Shown piece after piece: positions 6,401 to 8,935 of a DNA stretch of 8,935 nucleotides (position 1 is the stretch's first letter; each line of letters opens with the position of its first letter). The translations under genes and the position numbers were made by a program. This DNA comes from Roseburia sp. (GTDB taxonomy: Bacteria > Bacillota > Clostridia > Lachnospirales > Lachnospiraceae), in contig JAGASC010000234.1 in NCBI GenBank assembly GCA_017621905.1, positions 1-8,935 of the forward strand, read 5' to 3'. The notes under the pieces are model-generated. The model did not search any database and had not been told where the DNA came from. It saw only the letters and a list, made by a program, of their open reading frames with translations.

Positions 6401-7708
6401 CTGGTTTTTAATTTTAATACATTTCATGTCCTGTCCGCCGATGTCTAAGATGCAGTCTACTTCTGGATTGAAGAAAGCGGCGGCATAGTAGTGAGCAACG
6501 GTTTCCACTTCGCCATCGTCTAACATCAGGGCGGCTTTTAATAAGGCTTCGCCGTAGCCGGTGGAGCAGGAGTGTACGATTTTTGCTTTTTCCGGAAGCA
6601 GGGTATAGATTTCCTGGATGGACCGGATGGCGGTGGCCAGGGGGCTTCCGTTGTTGTTGCTGTAGAAGGAGTAGAGCAGGGAACCGTCTTCTCCTACCAG
6701 CGCAATTTTGGTGGTGGTGGAGCCTGCATCAATACCCAGATAGCAGTTGCCCTCGTAGGAGGCCAGGTCTGCGGTCTTTACATTGTGGCCGTCGTGGCGG
6801 GCGCGGAAGGTATCGTAATCTGCCTGGTCTTTAAATAATGGGTCCAGACGGGCTACTTCAAACTCCATATGTATATCGGATTGTAACTTCTCACGCAAAT
6901 CTGCGAGTGTAGTTGTATGGTCCTCTTTGTAATTCAATGCGGAGCCAATTGCTGCAAAAAGGTGAGAATTTTCCGGTGTGATGGCGTGCTCGTCATCCAG
7001 ATTTAAGGTGCGGATGAATGCCGCTTTCAGTTCAGATAAGAAATGAAGCGGGCCGCCCAAAAAGGCAACATGACCGCGAATCGGTTTTCCACAGGCAAGA
7101 CCGCTGATGGTCTGATTGACGACCGCCTGGAAAATGGATGCAGAGAGGTCTTCTCTGGTAGCACCTTCGTTGATCAGCGGCTGAATGTCTGATTTTGCGA
7201 ATACACCGCAGCGGGCAGCAATGGGATAGATTGCCTTGTAATTTTTTGCATATTCGTTCAATCCGGAGGCATCGGTCTGAATCAGGGATGCCATCTGGTC
7301 GATGAAGGAGCCGGTACCGCCGGCGCAGATTCCGTTCATACGCTGCTCTACGTTGCCGCCTTCAAAATAAATGATTTTTGCGTCCTCGCCGCCTAACTCG
7401 ATGGCAACATCTGTCTGGGGCGCGTAGTGCTGCAGTGAGGTGGAAACGGAGATAACTTCCTGAACGAAGGGGATATCCAAATGTTTTGCCAGGGTCAGTC
7501 CACCGGAGCCGGTAATCATGGGCGCGATTTTAAGGTCGCCTAAGCAGTCAAAAGCCTTTTGTACCAGGGCTGCTAAGGTTTCCCGGATGTTGGCAAAGTG
7601 ACGCTCGTAGTCGGAGAAAAGCAGATTGTCCTGTTCATCCAGTATGGCCACTTTGACAGTGGTGGAACCGATGTCGATTCCTAATTTATGTAGTGTCTGA
7701 TTTTCCAT
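3458..7708 (-). CDS. Giant acyl-CoA dehydratase activase / 2-hydroxyacyl-CoA dehydratase-like fusion protein
   Basis: This 1416-residue protein belongs to the ATP-driven electron-transfer family that includes HgdC, BadFG/BcrAD and HgdAB. Activase domain 1 (about 8-260) has the ATP loops GIDIGSTTVK and ELGGEDAK, with C128 (GICAGGTGSF) and C167 (RCGVFAKSD). Activase domain 2 (about 323-578) repeats this with GIDAGSTTTK, DIGGQDMK, C447 (NEACSSGCGSF) and C486 (RCTVFMNSK). In HgdC the matching two cysteines from each of two subunits hold one [4Fe-4S] cluster, so the two domains here may form it within one chain. A cysteine-rich link follows (C608, C611, C615, C634). Residues about 673-985 and 1013-1416 then look like two dehydratase-subunit-like units, each with a CYP motif (C724; C1064) and a late FGC or FAC motif (C939; C1361). 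Known relatives reduce or dehydrate acyl-CoA substrates, or carry double-cubane clusters. The substrate here is unknown. Expected to be cytoplasmic and oxygen-sensitive. No partner genes lie beside it. Confidence 0.9.
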   Translation of the reverse strand: MENQTLHKLGIDIGSTTVKVAILDEQDNLLFSDYERHFANIRETLAALVQKAFDCLGDLKIAPMITGSGGLTLAKHLDIPFVQEVISVSTSLQHYAPQTDVAIELGGEDAKIIYFEGGNVEQRMNGICAGGTGSFIDQMASLIQTDASGLNEYAKNYKAIYPIAARCGVFAKSDIQPLINEGATREDLSASIFQAVVNQTISGLACGKPIRGHVAFLGGPLHFLSELKAAFIRTLNLDDEHAITPENSHLFAAIGSALNYKEDHTTTLADLREKLQSDIHMEFEVARLDPLFKDQADYDTFRARHDGHNVKTADLASYEGNCYLGIDAGSTTTKIALVGEDGSLLYSFYSNNNGSPLATAIRSIQEIYTLLPEKAKIVHSCSTGYGEALLKAALMLDDGEVETVAHYYAAAFFNPEVDCILDIGGQDMKCIKIKNQTVDSVQLNEACSSGCGSFIETFAKSLNYSVQDFAKEALFAKNPIDLGTRCTVFMNSKVKQAQKEGASVADISAGLAYSVIKNALFKVIKLSDASELGKNVVVQGGTFYNDAVLRSFEKISGCECVRPDIAGIMGAFGAALIAKERHEAGYETTMLSIDEINALTFDTKLARCQGCTKHCLLTINRFSGNRQYITGNRCERGIGKEKNKENIPNLFEYKNNRLFDYTPLSPEAATRGTVGIPRVLNMYENYPFWAVFFEKLGFRVVLSPQSTRKIYELGIESIPSESECYPAKLAHGHVSWLIHQNVDFIFYPCIPYERNEFPDSNNHYNCPIVTSYPENIKNNVDEITSGQMRFLNPFISFASEDTLSSALIQTFGGADFNIPETELRDAVSEGWKELAVVRMEMQKKGEEVLKYMEENGKRGIVLAGRPYHVDPEINHGIPELINSYGIAVLTEDSVSHLHQVERPLIVMDQWMYHSRLYAAANFVKTREDLDLIQLNSFGCGLDAVTTDAVSDILTKSGKIYTCLKIDEVNNLGAARIRIRSLLSAIRVREKKQRKRTIVPANYNRVIFTEEMRKNYTILCPQMSPIHFDILEPAFRTAGYNMVIPDIPARTCVDVGLKYVNNDACYPSLIVVGQLMAAVMSGNYDMTRTAVVITQTGGGCRASNYIGFIRRALEKAGYPDVPVISLNLSGLEANPGFKFTPALIQHGLYALEFGDIFLRCLYRTRPYEAVPGSADKLHEKWKKETIAFVSQKGMLSHSKYKKMCREIIRDFDNLPRVDVKKPRVGIVGEILVKFHPAANNYLADLLESEGAEAVVPDLTDFLLYCFYNTGFKADHLGMSKKSKLVGRLGIWFFEWLRGAARDELEKSKHFDAPAHIDDLAKYAKDIVSEGNQTGEGWFLTGEMLELIHTGTPNIVCTQPFACLPNHVVGKGVIKELRHRYPQSNIVAIDYDPGASEVNQLNRIKLMLSTANKNLQKL

Positions 7709-7714
7709 ATGTAA

Positions 7715-7719
7715 CCTCC
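7715..7719 (-). promoter_or_regulatory. Ribosome binding site that fixes the start of the large activase gene
   Basis: On the minus strand GGAGG stands 6 bases before the ATG at 7708. The frame stays open upstream to another ATG at 7747, which would add 13 residues (MIQHPLQTSWRLH). That extension has no similar ribosome site and would contain this one. With the 7708 start the protein begins MENQTLHKLGIDIGSTT, which puts the first ATP loop near the N-terminus as is usual in activases. Confidence 0.85.
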
Positions 7720-7818
7720 ATGATGTCTGTAATGGATGTTGTATCATTCTGAAAAGGTAGAAAATGAATGAGTTTCTTCATATTTATTATGCTGGCCTGA
7801 TGAGACCGAACATTTTAC

Positions 7819-7847
7819 ATTATACGCCAGGAAATTCCAAAAGACAA
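7819..7847 (-). promoter_or_regulatory. Sigma-A promoter of the large activase gene
   Basis: Read on the minus strand: TTGTCT (-35, 7847-7842), a 17-base spacer, and a perfect TATAAT (-10, 7824-7819). Transcription should start near 7812, giving a leader of about 100 bases before the ATG at 7708. No clear hairpin or riboswitch-like structure was seen in that leader. It is back to back with the rhomboid promoter, with 51 bases between the two -35 boxes; those bases could hold a shared operator, but no strong palindrome is visible. Confidence 0.75.
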
Positions 7848-7898
7848 TCGCCAATCTGTGAAAAAATATAAACTTTTTATGAATACGGCGTGCTGTCA

Positions 7899-7927
7899 TT
7901 GACAAAGATTTCATGGATGGCTATACT
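7899..7927 (+). promoter_or_regulatory. Sigma-A promoter of the rhomboid-like gene
   Basis: A perfect TTGACA (-35, 7899-7904), an ideal 17-base spacer and TATACT (-10, 7922-7927) make this the best promoter in the window. An A/T-rich stretch at about 7861-7882 sits where an UP element would be. The start of transcription is expected near 7934, giving a leader of about 85 bases. It looks constitutive and fairly strong. Confidence 0.85.
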
Positions 7928-7993
7928 TTAAAAAATAGTATTTGTTCGTGTTAACGGTCATATCCACGGCCGGTTAGGAACGGATACTTATCA

Positions 7994-8023
7994 ATGCGGA
8001 AAGGATTGGTTTCATATTTATGA
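7994..8023 (+). other. Possible 9-codon leader ORF overlapping the rhomboid start
   Basis: ATG at 7994 opens a frame encoding MRKGLVSYL. Its TGA stop (8021-8023) overlaps the rhomboid ATG in an ATGA arrangement, a classic layout for coupled translation. The rhomboid gene itself has only AAGGA at 8001-8005, 14 bases from its ATG, which is far for direct initiation. The leader ATG is preceded by CGGA, 9 bases away, a weak ribosome site. It may deliver ribosomes to the rhomboid start; it could equally be a chance short frame. Confidence 0.3.
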
Positions 8024-8886
8024 ACTGGTTAAATAAATTAGAACGGAAAATAGGAAGGTTTTCGATTCCCAATTTGATGATCTGGCTGATCGGTGCGTAC
8101 ACCATCGGTTTTGTGTTGACGCAGATTTCGCCCAGCACGGCGTTGTATATGATGCTAAGCCCCTATCATATTTTGCACGGACAGGTCTGGCGGTTGATTA
8201 CCTGGATTTTTATGCCTACCAGCAGCAGTATGATCGATTTACTGTTTTTTGCATTGCTGTATTATCAGCTGGGAACAGCGCTGGAGCGGAACTGGGGGAC
8301 ATTCCGATTTAATGTATATATTTTCGGTGGAATGATTTTTACGGTACTTGGTGCATTTATCCTTTATGGCATCATGACGCTGACGAACGGTAGCAGTGTT
8401 GGGGCGGAGGTGCTTTCTTACTCCATAGCCAGCGGTTTTTCTACGAATTATATTTATATGTCGATTTTCCTGGCTTTTGCGGTGATGTATCCGAATTTGC
8501 AGCTTTACATTATGTTTATCATCCCGATTAAGATGAAGTGGATGGCAGTGGTGTACGGAGTGATGACGGTGATTCAGTTCTTTACCTCCGGCTGGGCAGG
8601 AAAGGTGGCGATTTTTATGTCGCTGTTGAATTTTATTATCTTTTTCCTGTCAACGAAGGATTTTAAGCGATATTCGCCTCATGAGGTGCGCAGAAGACAG
8701 CAGTTTAAGGCGCAGATGCGGGGGCCAAGGCCGGGAGCCGGGGTCACGAAGCATAAATGTGCCATCTGTGGCAGAACAGAGCTGGATGACCCGACGCTGG
8801 AGTTCCGGTTCTGCTCGAAGTGTGAGGGCAATTATGAATATTGCCAGGATCATTTGTTTACACATCAGCATATCAGACGGAGCTAA
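8020..8886 (+). CDS. Rhomboid-fold membrane protein lacking protease residues, with C-terminal zinc-ribbon-like tail
   Basis: This is a 288-residue multi-pass membrane protein. An amphipathic start (MNWLNKLERKIGRFSIPNLM) leads to helix 1 (about 19-36). A rhomboid-like loop holds the WR motif (GQVWRLITWIF, 54-64), followed by helix 2 (about 70-88) and the family's LGTALERNWGTFRF stretch (84-97). Further helices lie at about 97-119, 142-172, 173-189 and 193-211. The active-site GxSG serine is not found: the matching region reads STNYIYMS (141-148). The last helix has GKVAIFMSL (194-202) where proteases have the catalytic His, and the usual H-N pair of helix 2 is absent. It is therefore expected to be a pseudoprotease that binds or escorts membrane proteins. 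After a basic linker (212-245) comes a metal-binding-like tail, C247-x2-C250, C265-x2-C268, C275, H278, H282 and H284. No other start is available: the frame closes at 7975 and has no ATG, GTG or TTG before 8020. It has its own promoter and no visible terminator before the window end. Partner proteins are unknown. Confidence 0.85.
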   Translation: MNWLNKLERKIGRFSIPNLMIWLIGAYTIGFVLTQISPSTALYMMLSPYHILHGQVWRLITWIFMPTSSSMIDLLFFALLYYQLGTALERNWGTFRFNVYIFGGMIFTVLGAFILYGIMTLTNGSSVGAEVLSYSIASGFSTNYIYMSIFLAFAVMYPNLQLYIMFIIPIKMKWMAVVYGVMTVIQFFTSGWAGKVAIFMSLLNFIIFFLSTKDFKRYSPHEVRRRQQFKAQMRGPRPGAGVTKHKCAICGRTELDDPTLEFRFCSKCEGNYEYCQDHLFTHQHIRRS

Positions 8887-8899
8887 AGATTTCAAAATT

Positions 8900-8935
8900 T
8901 GGGGACGTAGCATTTTCTAGAAAAGGGACACTACA
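8900..8935. repeat. Edge of a possible dispersed palindromic repeat
   Basis: Just after the rhomboid gene is a perfect 12-base palindrome, TTTTCTAGAAAA (8913-8924). It is flanked by GGGGACGTAG (8901-8910) and GGGACACTAC (8925-8934), two near-repeats of one word. GTAG (8907-8910) and CTAC (8931-8934) are also inverted with respect to each other. The arrangement resembles REP- or MITE-type elements that sit between genes in Clostridia genomes. The window ends before the right edge, so the call is tentative. Confidence 0.4.

Noticed and set aside
7709..7747. N-terminal extension of the large activase protein to the ATG at 7747
   Set aside because: The extra 13 residues have no good ribosome site, while GGAGG stands 6 bases before the internal ATG at 7708, which also gives a normal activase N-terminus.
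7764..7871. 35-codon plus-strand frame beginning MNEFLHIYY
   Set aside because: It lies across the minus-strand promoter, has no plus-strand promoter upstream and only a weak AAAGG site; its residues show no recognisable pattern.
8681..8920. 79-codon plus-strand frame inside the end of the rhomboid gene
   Set aside because: It is an arginine-rich out-of-frame product overlapping the conserved cysteine-rich tail, with no support of its own.

Overview
The window looks like chromosome of an anaerobic, low-to-mid GC Gram-positive bacterium, most likely a gut Lachnospiraceae-type Clostridia. The reasons are strong AGGAGG-type ribosome sites, sigma-A promoters, U-tailed hairpin terminators, and an oxygen-sensitive type of acyl-CoA dehydratase/activase protein. 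The genus call is inference from family resemblance. No rRNA, tRNA, CRISPR array, transposase or phage gene is visible.

Layout. (1) Positions 1-797, plus strand: the 3' part of a gene joining the end of an HD-domain protein to a complete GNAT acetyltransferase. (2) 869-2648, plus: a two-component system, an OmpR-type response regulator followed by a HAMP histidine kinase, closed by a clear terminator at 2702-2747. (3) 2748-2921: a non-coding stretch with short repeated words, probably regulatory. (4) 2922-3359, plus: a small four-helix membrane protein of unknown function. (5) 3401-3450: a strong terminator hairpin between convergent genes. (6) 3458-7708, minus: a 1416-residue protein with two activase-type ATPase domains followed by two regions resembling the subunits of 2-hydroxyacyl-CoA dehydratases. 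(7) 7709-8019: a 311-base divergent intergenic region with one good sigma-A promoter facing each way. (8) 8020-8886, plus: a rhomboid-fold membrane protein without the protease residues, carrying a C-terminal zinc-ribbon-like tail. (9) About 8900-8935: the edge of what may be a dispersed palindromic repeat, cut by the window end.

How the parts may work together. The regulator and kinase form one operon. The kinase has an extracytoplasmic loop of only about 17 residues, so it probably senses something in or at the membrane. The small membrane protein lies just downstream behind its own repeat-rich leader and is a plausible target or partner; this is inference. The large minus-strand protein stands alone, with no separate dehydratase, CoA-transferase or electron-transfer genes beside it, which fits the idea that one chain holds the whole ATP-driven low-potential electron-transfer machine. 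Its substrate cannot be read from the sequence. The most interesting items are this protein, the inactive-looking rhomboid with its cysteine-rich tail, the HD-GNAT fusion, and the repeat-rich leader at 2713-2874.
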